DNA from: a virus
DNA: 64,000 nucleotides
IMG/VR virus record: IMGVR_UViG_3300008108_000057
Location: 57,540 to 121,539 of that record
Reading direction: 5' to 3' (one strand)
Of this stretch, positions 18,005 through 27,409 are shown in pieces. The position numbers were made by a program, and so were the translations under genes. A model generated the notes under the pieces. The model saw nothing but the letters and a program-made list of their open reading frames with translations, was not told the DNA's origin and ran no database searches. The stretch's first letter is position 1, and each line of letters opens with the position of its first letter.

Positions 18005-19327
18005 ATGTATCTTTCCGAACAACTAAAACAAAAATGGGCTCCTGTTCTGGAACATCCAGAACTAGATGCAATTAAGGACCCATATAAGAAGGCTGTTACA
18101 GCCATGGTTCTTGAGAACCAACAACAAGCTATGCAACAAGACGCTGGTTTGTTAAACGAAGCAATTCCAGGTCCTACTAACGTTACAGGTGGTGTTCAGA
18201 ACTTTGACCCAATCCTGATCTCTTTAGTTCGTCGTGCATTGCCTAACCTGATTGCATATGATGTTGCTGGCGTTCAGCCAATGACAGGTCCTACAGGACT
18301 GATCTTTGCAATGAGAGCAAGATATGCTAACCAAAATGGTTCAGAAGCTTTCTACAACGAAGCTAACACAATCTTCTCTGGTACTAGCTCACAAAACAAC
18401 CCATACGGTTTTGCAGGTACTCCAGCAACTGACGTTGGCACTAACCCTGTTGCAAGTCTAGCAGCTAATGCTTACACAACTGGTATTGCACTGCCAACTG
18501 CTACTGCTGAATTCTTGGGTTCAGACAGTAATGCTGTATTCCAGCAAATGGCATTTAGCATTGAGAAAGTTTCCGTAACTGCTCAATCACGTGCCCTGAA
18601 AGCTGAATACTCACTAGAACTAGCACAAGACTTGAAAGCAATTCATGGTCTGGATGCTGAGACAGAACTAAGCAACATTCTGTCAACAGAAATTCTAGCT
18701 GAGATCAACCGTGAAGTTATTCGTACAATCTACACCACTGCTGTTGCTGGTGCTCAGTATGGTACAACAACTGCTGGTTACTTTGACTTAGACACAGACT
18801 CAAATGGCCGTTGGTCAGTTGAGCGTTTCAAAGGTCTAATTTTCCAAATTGAGCGTGATGCAAACGTTATTGCAAAGCAGACTCGTAGAGGAAAAGGTAA
18901 CGTTCTGATCGTTTCTTCAGACGTTGCTTCAGCTATGGCTATGGCTGGTGTTCTACAATACACACCTGCTCTACAAGCTGATCTGCAAGTAGATGACACA
19001 GGCAATACCTTTGCTGGTATGCTACATGGACGTATCAAAGTGTACATCGATCCATACTTCGGTGGATACACAAGCAACCAAGAACTAGTAACAGTTGGAT
19101 ATAAGGGTTCTTCTCCTTATGACGCTGGTCTGTTCTACTGCCCATACGTTCCTCTACAAATGGTTCGTGCTGTTGACCAGTATACATTCCAACCAAAAAT
19201 TGGATTCAAGACTCGTTACGGTATGGTAGCTAACCCATTTGCTGAAGGTATCGTAAAAGGCAATGGTAATCTAGATGCTCGTAGCAATGTATACTACAGA
19301 ATCTTCGGTGTTAAGAATCTGATGTAA
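18005..19327 (+). CDS. 23: Major capsid protein gp23
   Basis: 440 residues. The N-terminal scaffold-proximal region ends near LLNEAIPGPTNVTGGVQNFDPI, where gp21 would cut to give the mature form. LISLVRRALPNLIAYDVAGVQPM is the diagnostic gp23 block. It forms the HK97-fold hexamer lattice of the head. Codon use is richer in C-ending and G-ending choices than neighbouring genes, as expected for a highly expressed protein. AAGGAG precedes the ATG and a strong terminator follows. Confidence 0.96.
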   Translation: MYLSEQLKQKWAPVLEHPELDAIKDPYKKAVTAMVLENQQQAMQQDAGLLNEAIPGPTNVTGGVQNFDPILISLVRRALPNLIAYDVAGVQPMTGPTGLIFAMRARYANQNGSEAFYNEANTIFSGTSSQNNPYGFAGTPATDVGTNPVASLAANAYTTGIALPTATAEFLGSDSNAVFQQMAFSIEKVSVTAQSRALKAEYSLELAQDLKAIHGLDAETELSNILSTEILAEINREVIRTIYTTAVAGAQYGTTTAGYFDLDTDSNGRWSVERFKGLIFQIERDANVIAKQTRRGKGNVLIVSSDVASAMAMAGVLQYTPALQADLQVDDTGNTFAGMLHGRIKVYIDPYFGGYTSNQELVTVGYKGSSPYDAGLFYCPYVPLQMVRAVDQYTFQPKIGFKTRYGMVANPFAEGIVKGNGNLDARSNVYYRIFGVKNLM

Positions 19328-19359
19328 TTGATGAAGTCACCATAGAGTGACGTTTAAGA

Positions 19360-19387
19360 GAGGCTCCCAAAAGGAGCCTCTTTTTTT
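19360..19387 (+). terminator. Rho-independent terminator after gene 23
   Basis: Perfect 8-bp stem GAGGCTCC/GGAGCCTC, 5-nt loop, then seven T. It ends the late head operon. Confidence 0.92.
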
Positions 19388-19388
19388 A

Positions 19389-19396
19389 TATAAATA
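19389..19396 (+). promoter_or_regulatory. Late promoter TATAAATA after the gene 23 terminator
   Basis: An exact match beginning 2 nt beyond the terminator T run and 18 bp before the next start codon, so transcription restarts right after termination. Confidence 0.75.
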
Positions 19397-19413
19397 CTCC
19401 ATAAGGAGATCAC

Positions 19414-19944
19414 ATGCCACAATTAGTACCTCAACCACAGAATACAAATTTCTTACAGTCTACAAAATTTGTATTGACTTTTCCTAGAATAAGCAATACA
19501 CAATTTTTCTGTCAAGAAGTTAATTTGCCTGGCGTTTCTACATCAGAAATACCACAGACAACTCCATTTGTTGATCTATACAGACCTGGTGATAAACTAG
19601 TATATGAGCCATTGAATGTGACATTTATTGTCAATGAAGATATGTCCTCATGGTTAGAAATTCATGATTGGTTGAGAGGAATGACATTCCCTACAAACTT
19701 TGAAGAATACCAAAATCTAAAGAATCTATCTCCAATAGCATACTACGCACCAAAACCACAATACTCAGATGGTATGTTGAATATACTGAGTGGATTGAAC
19801 AACAAAAAAATAACTGTACAATTCACTGATATTTTTCCAACGTCATTATCTGCAATTCAATTTAACGCTACTGATACCGACACTCCAACTATTACTGCCA
19901 CGGCGAACTTCAGATATTCTTGGTATGATATAAGTAAAGCTTGA
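19414..19944 (+). CDS. gp19-like tail tube family protein
   Basis: 176 residues. KFVLTFPRISNTQFFCQEVNLPG and the FIVNEDMSSWLEIHDWLRGM block resemble the tube/baseplate fold of T4 gp19 and related tail proteins, but the sequence is clearly different from gene 19 in this window. Marine T4-like phages often carry such a gene after gene 23, as I recall. It has its own late promoter. A tail terminal or baseplate role is likely, not proven. Confidence 0.7.
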   Translation: MPQLVPQPQNTNFLQSTKFVLTFPRISNTQFFCQEVNLPGVSTSEIPQTTPFVDLYRPGDKLVYEPLNVTFIVNEDMSSWLEIHDWLRGMTFPTNFEEYQNLKNLSPIAYYAPKPQYSDGMLNILSGLNNKKITVQFTDIFPTSLSAIQFNATDTDTPTITATANFRYSWYDISKA

Positions 19945-19970
19945 CAATAATTAATTGGTTATGATATAAT
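19941..19970 (+). promoter_or_regulatory. Sigma70-like promoter before uvsY
   Basis: TTGACA, 18-bp spacer, TATAAT, overlapping the end of the preceding gene and about 33 bp before the uvsY ATG. It probably serves the recombination genes early in infection. Confidence 0.85.
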
Positions 19971-20002
19971 CAAAGTTGGTTAACTTTTATAGTTTTTTTA
20001 TT

Positions 20003-20440
20003 ATGGAAAACTTAGAACAAGTATTGAAATATTGGGAAACTGATTCTGTAGTGGATGAAACAGAGCCATCTAGAGAGATCATTCGCATTCCAAATCTTCA
20101 CAGCAAATATCTAAACATTATGACTAAGCATAGAATTGCTGTCAAGAAAGCTACATTTGATTACCACAGAATGAAGAAAGTCAAGTGGGAATACTACACA
20201 GGTAAGATGGATGAAGATGAACTAAAAGAATACGGTTGGGAACCGTTTCGGTTTACCCTCAAATCTGATGTGTCTACATACTTAGAGAGTGACGGTGATT
20301 TAATTAAACTTTTAGAGAAGAAGGTATATCATGAAGAAGTCGTTGAAGTCTGTACTGCTATTCTTAAAGAATTAGCAAACAGAACATGGCAGCTTCGTGA
20401 ACACATGACACATGAGCGATTCATCCAAGGAGCAAGATAA
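20003..20440 (+). CDS. uvsY: UvsY recombination mediator
   Basis: 145 residues. The ATG at 20003 is preferred over the upstream TTG because it gives the family-sized protein and a sensible N-terminus (MENLEQVLKYWETD). The helical body with LHSKYLNIMTKH and KWEYYTGK matches UvsY, which loads UvsX recombinase onto ssDNA covered by gp32. It overlaps uvsW by 29 nt. A strong sigma70-like promoter lies just upstream. Confidence 0.85.
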   Translation: MENLEQVLKYWETDSVVDETEPSREIIRIPNLHSKYLNIMTKHRIAVKKATFDYHRMKKVKWEYYTGKMDEDELKEYGWEPFRFTLKSDVSTYLESDGDLIKLLEKKVYHEEVVEVCTAILKELANRTWQLREHMTHERFIQGAR

Positions 20441-21941
20441 CTTAGTTATCACAAAAAAGAATGAAGTATATGCACACATAGAATGTGAAAAACATTTAGC
20501 TAAAGAGCTATCTGAATATTTCACATTCTTTGTACCTGGTTATCAATTCACGCCAGCATTCAGAAATAGAATCTGGGATGGTAAGATAAGATTATTTGAT
20601 CAAAGAAATAATAATATCTATCTAGGTCTTTTACCATACATAGAACAATTCGCTAGTGAAAGACAATACGATATTGAGTATGGTGATCCAAGACCAGATT
20701 TAACAGACGATTTTTCAATATATCTTGCTAATAAATTTGTAGAAGAACTAAATCTACATTCTCAAAGAAAACAAATACAAGTTCGTGATTATCAGCTAGA
20801 AGCTTTTGTTCATGGTATGCGTCATAGGAGAGCATTATTATTGTCTCCTACAGCATCAGGCAAGTCCCTCATCATATATCTATTTGTACGTCAATTCCTT
20901 GAATACAAAGGCTACAAAGGGTTAATTATAGTCCCGACTACATCACTAGTAGAACAATTATATACTGATTTTGTAGACTATTCTACAGAAAATGCATTTG
21001 ATGTAGAAGCTAACGTGCATAGAGTATATCAAGGTAAAGATAAAGTATCAGAGAAGAATCTGATTATTTCTACATGGCAATCTCTGTACAAATTACCTAA
21101 AGAGTATTTTGAACAGTTTGATTATATTATTGGTGATGAAGCTCATTTATTCAAAGCTCAGTCTTTGACTACCATAATGACTTCCTGCACTAATACAAAA
21201 TACCGTATTGGTTTGACTGGTACATTAGATGGTACAAAGACACACAAACTAGTTTTAGAAGGTCTATTTGGGCCTGTAGAAAAAGTTACTACAACAAAGA
21301 AGCTAATTGAAAATGAACAATTAGCAGAATTCAATATCAAGTGTCTAATACTCAAGCATTCTGAAGAAACGGCAAAAGAATTAAAGAAAAAAGAATATAA
21401 AGACGAAATAGAATATTTAATTGGTTGTGAAGCTAGAAACAAATTCATTAAAAATCTAGCATTATCACTCGGTAATAATACATTAATCTTGTATCAATAT
21501 GTTGACAAGCACGGCCAATTGTTATATGATTGGATTGCCAATGCCAAGAATATAGGCAATAGAAAAGTATTCTTTATTCACGGTGGCGTTGATGCAGAAG
21601 AACGAGAACAAGTTAGACGAATTATGGAGGAAGAAAAAGATGCAATTATTGTGGCTTCTTTTGGTACTTTTAGTACCGGTATTAATATACGCAATTTACA
21701 TAACATTATCTTTGCGTCTCCCTCCAAATCTAGAATTAGAAATTTACAATCAATCGGCAGAGGACTTCGAAAAGGAGCAGGAAAAGAAAAAGCAGTCCTC
21801 TTTGATATTGCCGATGACCTTCGAGTCGGCAAACACATGAACTTTACTTTGAGGCATTTCGTGGAAAGAACAAAGATATATAATGATGAAGGATTCCCTT
21901 ATAAACTCTATAAAATAGGACTCAAGAATGGAACAAATTAA
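20412..21941 (+). CDS. uvsW: UvsW DNA/RNA helicase
   Basis: 509 residues. SPTASGKSLI (Walker A), GDEAH (motif II) and a C-terminal motif VI (QSIGRGLRKG) define an SF2 helicase. The N-terminal 100 residues hold the UvsW substrate-recognition domain (FFVPGYQFTPAFRNRIWDG). In T4 it unwinds R-loops, stopping origin-type replication, and migrates branched recombination intermediates. The start lies inside uvsY, so translation is coupled. The overlap with the next gene is 14 nt. Confidence 0.93.
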   Translation: MSDSSKEQDNLVITKKNEVYAHIECEKHLAKELSEYFTFFVPGYQFTPAFRNRIWDGKIRLFDQRNNNIYLGLLPYIEQFASERQYDIEYGDPRPDLTDDFSIYLANKFVEELNLHSQRKQIQVRDYQLEAFVHGMRHRRALLLSPTASGKSLIIYLFVRQFLEYKGYKGLIIVPTTSLVEQLYTDFVDYSTENAFDVEANVHRVYQGKDKVSEKNLIISTWQSLYKLPKEYFEQFDYIIGDEAHLFKAQSLTTIMTSCTNTKYRIGLTGTLDGTKTHKLVLEGLFGPVEKVTTTKKLIENEQLAEFNIKCLILKHSEETAKELKKKEYKDEIEYLIGCEARNKFIKNLALSLGNNTLILYQYVDKHGQLLYDWIANAKNIGNRKVFFIHGGVDAEEREQVRRIMEEEKDAIIVASFGTFSTGINIRNLHNIIFASPSKSRIRNLQSIGRGLRKGAGKEKAVLFDIADDLRVGKHMNFTLRHFVERTKIYNDEGFPYKLYKIGLKNGTN

Positions 21942-22305
21942 AATAGTCCGTCTTAAAACTGGAGTTGATATTATAGGCACTATCATTGAGCAAAATTACT
22001 CAACGTACATTAAAGATGCTATGATCATAGAAATACACGATGATCTTCGTAATCAAAAACAAGTCTTAACCCTTGCTAATTGGGCTCCTTCTTCAATCAT
22101 AAAAAACAATGAATGTGTTATTGGAGACAATGATATTTTAACCAAGTTTGATCCTACAGATACTTTTGTGGAACATTACATTGGTACTTTGAAAACTATC
22201 TCTGCTTTAGCTAAAGCTAAGAAAGACGCAGATGAACTTAATGATGATGAAATAACTAATTTGATTGAAGCAATGGAAGAGAAAGAATATCATACCTTAC
22301 AGTAA
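21928..22305 (+). CDS. Small Sm-fold-like hypothetical protein
   Basis: 125 residues. The first strand (IKIVRLKTGVDIIGTII) closely parallels that of the protein at 45274 (VLVLKLVTGEDIMAEVE), and both read like LSm-type beta strands with a conserved T-G-x-D-I turn. The C-terminal 35 residues are acidic and helical. The function is unknown; an RNA-binding role is a guess from the fold-like pattern. It overlaps the uvsW end. Confidence 0.65.
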   Translation: MEQIKIVRLKTGVDIIGTIIEQNYSTYIKDAMIIEIHDDLRNQKQVLTLANWAPSSIIKNNECVIGDNDILTKFDPTDTFVEHYIGTLKTISALAKAKKDADELNDDEITNLIEAMEEKEYHTLQ

Positions 22306-22389
22306 TTAATCCTTTTATTAGCATCATTCTGGACATACTCAGTATAACGGTGTGTCAAGACCTTGTCAACACTTTTTTATGGTAAACTT

Positions 22390-22920
22390 ATGAGTAAACA
22401 GAAACACTACGTCAACAATGAGGATTTTCTCAAAGCACTTGTCCAGTACAAAAAAGACTGTAAACAAGCGATTAAACACAAAGAACCAAAACCAAAAGTA
22501 CCTGAATATATTGGTGAATGCTTTATGAAGATTGCCGAAGGGTTATCTCATAAACCAAACTTTATCAACTATCCACATCGTGATGAGATGATTGGTGATG
22601 GTATAGAAAACTGTTTAATGTATTTTGAAAACTTTAATCCAGAAAAATCTAAAAATCCATTTGCTTACTTTACGCAGATAATTTATTTTGCTTTTCTTCG
22701 TCGTATCCAAAAAGAAAAGAAACAATTATACATCAAGTATAAAGCTACACAGCAAGTTGGTGTTTTGGATGAATATGAAATGTTAGAGTTTGAAGATGGA
22801 ACTACCAAACAATTTGAACTCTACGATAATATTTCCGAATTCATTGAAAACTTTGAAGAAGGCAAGCGGAAGAAAAAAGAGGCAAACAAGCCTAAAGGTA
22901 TTGAAAACTTTTTGGAATAG
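22390..22920 (+). CDS. 55: Late sigma factor gp55
   Basis: 176 residues from the ATG at 22390, chosen over 22363 because it gives the usual SKQKHYVNNEDF start. VPEYIGECFMKIAEGLSHKPNF and the region-2-like block (DGIENCLMYFENFNPEKSKNPFAYFTQIIYFAFLRRI) identify gp55. It directs host RNA polymerase to TATAAATA promoters, several of which are seen in this window. The 84-bp gap upstream has no clear sigma70 promoter. Confidence 0.92.
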   Translation: MSKQKHYVNNEDFLKALVQYKKDCKQAIKHKEPKPKVPEYIGECFMKIAEGLSHKPNFINYPHRDEMIGDGIENCLMYFENFNPEKSKNPFAYFTQIIYFAFLRRIQKEKKQLYIKYKATQQVGVLDEYEMLEFEDGTTKQFELYDNISEFIENFEEGKRKKKEANKPKGIENFLE

Positions 22921-22929
22921 TGATATAAT
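22901..22929 (+). promoter_or_regulatory. Sigma70-like promoter before gene 47
   Basis: TTGAAA, 17-bp spacer, TATAAT. It overlaps the end of gene 55 and lies 30 bp before gene 47. Confidence 0.8.
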
Positions 22930-22958
22930 TAAAGTTGGATTATTATAGGACACAATAA

Positions 22959-24032
22959 ATGTCAAAAGTGGCGATAATTACTGATCAGCATTTTGGTGCT
23001 AGAAATGACGCTCTTGTTTTTTTGGACTTCTATGAGAAGTTCTACAAAGAAACATTCTTTCCAACTTTAAGAAAAGAAGGTATACGGCAAGTATTGATTC
23101 TTGGTGATACTTTTGATAGAAGAAAGTATATAAACTTCTATAGTCTCAAAAGAGCCAAAGAGATGTTCTTTGATATTCTCCACGAAGAAGGTTTTGAAGT
23201 ATACATGTTGGCAGGAAATCATGATACATACTTCAAGAATACAAATGAAGTAAACTCTGTAGATTTGTTATTGCAAGAATATGGTAATATTCATGTGATA
23301 GACTCACCAGAACACATATATGTTGGCTCTCATCTAATCTGTATGATACCATGGATATGTGTAGATAATTATGACGAATGTCTGAGTTTTATCAAAGAAT
23401 CAACATCTGATATTTGTATGGGTCATTTTGAAATTGCAGGATTTTCAATGTACAAAGGAATGCCATCAGATGAAGGACTTGATAGGAATATTTTCAGAAA
23501 ATTCGAATTTACTTTCAGTGGGCATTATCACCATAAATCTTCTGCTGATGGGATTTACTATCTTGGTAACCCGTATGAGCTTACCTGGCAAGACTACAAC
23601 GATTCTCGTGGTTTTCACATTTTTGATCTTGATACTAGACAGCTTGATTTTGTTCAGAACCCTAACGTAATGTTTCATAAAGTTGTCTATGATGATAAGA
23701 ATAAAGAGATTAAAGAATTATCTAATCATAATATGACACCATATACAAGTAAATATGTTAAGGTGGTTGTCTTGAATAAAACTAATCCATATTTGTTTGA
23801 TGTGTTCATCAACAACTTATACCAATCAAATCCTGCCGATATTACCATCGTTGAAGATTTCACAGACTTGACAGAAGGCGTAAGTGATGATATAATTGAC
23901 CAGGCAGAAGATACTCTTACCATTTTAAACAATTATGTGGATGCTATCCAAGAAGATAATCTGGACAACAATAAACTGAAATCTATTCTCAAAGAACTTT
24001 ACCTAGAAGCTATAAACACAGAAAAAGTATGA
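22959..24032 (+). CDS. 47: Recombination endonuclease subunit gp47 (Mre11-like)
   Basis: 357 residues. Metallophosphoesterase motifs are in order: TDQHFG, LGDTFDRR, GNHD, GHFE and SGHYHH. With gp46 it forms the Mre11-Rad50-type nuclease that resects ends for recombination-dependent replication and helps degrade host DNA. The stop overlaps the gene 46 start by 4 nt, so the two subunits are co-translated. Confidence 0.95.
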   Translation: MSKVAIITDQHFGARNDALVFLDFYEKFYKETFFPTLRKEGIRQVLILGDTFDRRKYINFYSLKRAKEMFFDILHEEGFEVYMLAGNHDTYFKNTNEVNSVDLLLQEYGNIHVIDSPEHIYVGSHLICMIPWICVDNYDECLSFIKESTSDICMGHFEIAGFSMYKGMPSDEGLDRNIFRKFEFTFSGHYHHKSSADGIYYLGNPYELTWQDYNDSRGFHIFDLDTRQLDFVQNPNVMFHKVVYDDKNKEIKELSNHNMTPYTSKYVKVVVLNKTNPYLFDVFINNLYQSNPADITIVEDFTDLTEGVSDDIIDQAEDTLTILNNYVDAIQEDNLDNNKLKSILKELYLEAINTEKV

Positions 24033-25744
24033 TTATATTTGAAAAGGTTAGATGGAAAAACTTTCTGTCTACTGGAAACTGGTTTACTGAAATTGACCTA
24101 AAAAGATCGCCAAACACACTTATTATAGGTTCAAATGGATCAGGAAAGTCAACCATTCTTGATGCATTGACTTTTGGTTTGTTTGGTAAACCTTTTCGTA
24201 AAATCAACAAACCTCAACTACCAAATTCTATCAATGAAAAAGAATGTGTGGTAGAAATAGAGTTTTCTGTAGGTAAAAAAGCATATAAGATTATTCGTGG
24301 TATCAAGCCTAATGTGTTTGAAATCTACATTGACGGTAAACTACTGAATCAGGATGCAGCAGCTAAAGACTATCAAGAAGTGTTAGAAAAGAACATTCTC
24401 AAATTAAACTTTAAGTCTTTCACACAGATTGTTATTCTCGGCTCTGCATCTTTTACTCCTTTCATGCAACTATCAGCAGCAGACCGTAGAGGTATTATTG
24501 AGGACTTACTTGACATTCAAATTTTTTCTTCTATGAACTCTTTGGTAAAAGAAAAGATGGGTGAGATCAAAGATAAAAGTGTTCAATTGAAATATGATTT
24601 GGATCTGACAGCAGAGAAAATAGAACTACAGAAACAAAACATTGAAGAACACAAGAAACACAATGATGCTGAGATCGAAAAGAAAAAACAAGAAATCATT
24701 GTAAGCGAAACACAAATAGGTCATTTACAGATTGATATTGAATTAATTCAGAAACACATCAATGTACTAAATTCAAAAATCCTAAATAAAGATGTAGTAG
24801 AGACAAAAAGAACTAAACTTTCAAATCTTGAAAATCAGTTATCAAATAATTTAAGAAAACTGGATAAAGAAGTTCAGTTCTACGAAGATAACCACGACTG
24901 TCCTACTTGCAAACAGACAATTACACAAGAATGGAAAGAAAAACAAATACTAGAAAAGCAGGTTAAAAAAGGAGATATATCAGTAGCACTAACTGATATT
25001 GAGAAAAAGATTGCAGATGCAAACAATATTATAAACAAAATGTTGGAAGTTTCGAAACACATTAGTGAACATAATTCAGAGGTGATAAAACATAATGCGT
25101 CAATTACAGCAATCAACAAATACGTGGCTAAACTTAATGCAGAAATTACGGAACTCTCAAACAAAAAAGACAACCTTGAGGATGAGAACGCAAAGCTTAA
25201 AGAGTTACGAGAACAACTTGCCGGCCTTGTTAAAAAACAAAAAGAACTAGCAGACGAGAAACAGTATTATGAATTTGCTGGAACATTGTTGAAAGATACT
25301 GGTATCAAAACAAAGATTATCAAACAATATCTTCCAATTATGAATAAGTTAATTAACAAGTATCTGACAGCAATGGATTCGTTTATTAACTTTAATCTGA
25401 ATGAAAATTTTGAAGAAACAATCAAATCTCGCCATAGAGATGATTTTAGTTATCATAATTTCTCTGAAGGTGAAAAGATGCGAATTGACTTAGCTATTCT
25501 GTTCACATGGAGACAGATTGCAAAGTTGAAGAATAGTGTCAACACCAATCTGCTGATATTAGATGAAGTGTTTGATTCTAGCCTAGATACTGTAGGTACT
25601 GATGAGTTTTTGAAGTTGATGTATGACGTTGGACAAGATACCAACGTATTTGTTATATCGCATAAAGGTGATCAGTTATTTGATAAATTTAGAAGCGTGA
25701 TTCGTTTCGAGAAGAAAAACAATTTTTCGAGGATAGCAAAATGA
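24029..25744 (+). CDS. 46: Recombination endonuclease subunit gp46 (Rad50-like)
   Basis: 571 residues. Walker A GSNGSGKST (34-42), long coiled coils, a CPTC zinc hook at residues 291-294, the FSEGEKMRIDLA signature and Walker B LLILDEVFD make a complete short Rad50. It is the ATPase partner of gp47. The end overlaps the deformylase gene by 4 nt. Confidence 0.95.
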   Translation: MIIFEKVRWKNFLSTGNWFTEIDLKRSPNTLIIGSNGSGKSTILDALTFGLFGKPFRKINKPQLPNSINEKECVVEIEFSVGKKAYKIIRGIKPNVFEIYIDGKLLNQDAAAKDYQEVLEKNILKLNFKSFTQIVILGSASFTPFMQLSAADRRGIIEDLLDIQIFSSMNSLVKEKMGEIKDKSVQLKYDLDLTAEKIELQKQNIEEHKKHNDAEIEKKKQEIIVSETQIGHLQIDIELIQKHINVLNSKILNKDVVETKRTKLSNLENQLSNNLRKLDKEVQFYEDNHDCPTCKQTITQEWKEKQILEKQVKKGDISVALTDIEKKIADANNIINKMLEVSKHISEHNSEVIKHNASITAINKYVAKLNAEITELSNKKDNLEDENAKLKELREQLAGLVKKQKELADEKQYYEFAGTLLKDTGIKTKIIKQYLPIMNKLINKYLTAMDSFINFNLNENFEETIKSRHRDDFSYHNFSEGEKMRIDLAILFTWRQIAKLKNSVNTNLLILDEVFDSSLDTVGTDEFLKLMYDVGQDTNVFVISHKGDQLFDKFRSVIRFEKKNNFSRIAK

Positions 25745-26355
25745 GTGATATTATTAGAATTAGCACAGATGATCCATCTGGCACAAAAGTACAACAGGTT
25801 AAAGTATTAGAACTTGTACCAGAAAAATTTTCTATTCTAGATGAAGTAATGCCTGAATTTGATTTCAGTAATCCACCTACTGATCCAGTATTTCTCGCAT
25901 CACAATTGGTAGAAACTTGCATTTATCATAAAGGTCTTGGTCTATCTGCAAATCAATGTGGATTAAGATATAGAGTATTTGTGATGGGTGCAGGTAATGA
26001 TTATGTTGCACATTTCAATCCAAAAATTGTTAGTGTGTCTGAAGAAAAAGCACATATGGAAGAAGGATGCTTATCTTATCCATTGTTGTTCATTCACATT
26101 ACTAGACCAGAAAGTATTACTGTAGAATATCAAGACTTCAATGGTGAAAAAAAGACAGCAACATATTCGGGTATAACTGCTAGATGTTTTCAACATGAAC
26201 TTGACCACATGAATGGTGTTCGTTATACGAGTAAAGCAAAACCATTAGCACTACAAACAGCTAAGAAGAAAAAAGACAAACTAATTCACCGTTATAGGAA
26301 AGCAAATGAAAGATTGGCAGCACGGGTACGAACTGGATTACCTCAAATCGGTTGA
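25741..26355 (+). CDS. def: Peptide deformylase
   Basis: 204 residues. The three deformylase motifs are present: GLGLSANQ (65-72), EEGCLSYP (metal ligand Cys110) and QHELDHMNG (His152, Glu153, His156). The enzyme removes the formyl group from nascent proteins. Phage versions are common in marine T4-like phages and probably keep up with late protein synthesis. The C-terminal 45 residues form a Lys-rich helix; short phage deformylases often lack this, so the tail is a mild oddity. Confidence 0.92.
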   Translation: MSDIIRISTDDPSGTKVQQVKVLELVPEKFSILDEVMPEFDFSNPPTDPVFLASQLVETCIYHKGLGLSANQCGLRYRVFVMGAGNDYVAHFNPKIVSVSEEKAHMEEGCLSYPLLFIHITRPESITVEYQDFNGEKKTATYSGITARCFQHELDHMNGVRYTSKAKPLALQTAKKKKDKLIHRYRKANERLAARVRTGLPQIG

Positions 26356-27409
26356 ATCTCTTTACGCAGCATACAACAAGTTTGCAGATTCACCTTTTGC
26401 TGAATACAAGAAAAATAACATAGCAGAAGATTTACACAAAGGACATTTGCACATACATGCAGATGGCTCTTACGTTCAAACTAAAGTAAGTAAATCTTCT
26501 CCTATTACTATGTACCAAAACATAACGATTGGAACCAAAACACCAGGTGATTGTGTTATTACCAAGCTTCGTGGTACTGACGATTACATTGAAGATGTTT
26601 GTAAACAAGCAGAAGGTAATACTTGGTTATATGTTTGGGCTGAAGATAAAACTACCAGAATGATTGCACAAAACTACTTTGATTATGTCGGTAGTAAAAT
26701 TACAACATTTGGAGAAATCTATGGTATCTATTTTAAACAAGGACTAATACCAACAACATTTCCATTTGTTGACCCAGTAGAAAAGATTGCCATAAAACAG
26801 TTGCGTGTTCCTGTTAATTCTGATATTATAGAAAAAATTGCAGCTAGGTTGGAAAACCTAAATATTAAATTCCAAAATCATTATAGCAACTACAACAAGA
26901 AAAAATCTTGGTCTGCAATATCTCTGCGTGGCTATACACCAGATATTATGCGTATTGAAAAACCAGTTGAGATGAGTAAGAAATGGAAAGAGGAACACAA
27001 AGATGAAGAATTTTACTTACAAGATACATTCCTTCGCCAGGAGTTTCCAGAAGTTGAGAAACTCCTTAGTTTCTTGGGCGATGCGGAATTACATCGTATT
27101 AGATTTATGCGCCTTACTCCTGGCGGTGGTGAGCTTACCCGCCATACAGACCAAGTGGATCCAGATTCTGGTCTTAATATCAATAATTTGTCTAGGTTGC
27201 ATTTCCCTATCAGAACTAATTCAAAAGTTAAATTCGGGGTCTGGGAACCAACAGGAAATAAAAAAGAAGTAAACATGAGAGTTGGTGAGTGTTGGGTACT
27301 TGATACGAGAAAACCACACACGGTCATCAACGAAGGCGATGAAGATAGAATACATCTAGTTGTTGATGTAGTGACAGACAAAAATCTTAAAGAGACAATA
27401 TTATCATGA
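26306..27409 (+). CDS. Two-domain protein with aspartyl/asparaginyl beta-hydroxylase-like 2OG oxygenase domain
   Basis: 367 residues. The C-terminal half has a double-stranded beta-helix oxygenase pattern: RHTDQVD (His280, Asp282), a LHFPIRTNSKVKFG core and KPHTVINEGDEDRIHLV (distal His and 2OG-binding Arg). This is typical of the Asp/Asn beta-hydroxylase family (PF05118). The N-terminal 160 residues are unassigned, with a faint GNAT-like ending. The start lies 50 nt inside the deformylase gene. The 3' end overlaps the DNA methyltransferase by 4 nt, suggesting the two act together. Target unknown: a protein side chain or a modified base. Confidence 0.75.
   Translation: MKDWQHGYELDYLKSVESLYAAYNKFADSPFAEYKKNNIAEDLHKGHLHIHADGSYVQTKVSKSSPITMYQNITIGTKTPGDCVITKLRGTDDYIEDVCKQAEGNTWLYVWAEDKTTRMIAQNYFDYVGSKITTFGEIYGIYFKQGLIPTTFPFVDPVEKIAIKQLRVPVNSDIIEKIAARLENLNIKFQNHYSNYNKKKSWSAISLRGYTPDIMRIEKPVEMSKKWKEEHKDEEFYLQDTFLRQEFPEVEKLLSFLGDAELHRIRFMRLTPGGGELTRHTDQVDPDSGLNINNLSRLHFPIRTNSKVKFGVWEPTGNKKEVNMRVGECWVLDTRKPHTVINEGDEDRIHLVVDVVTDKNLKETILS

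Noticed and set aside
22341-22380. Sigma70 promoter before gene 55
   Set aside because: TATAAC and TTGTCA are present but not at a workable spacing.
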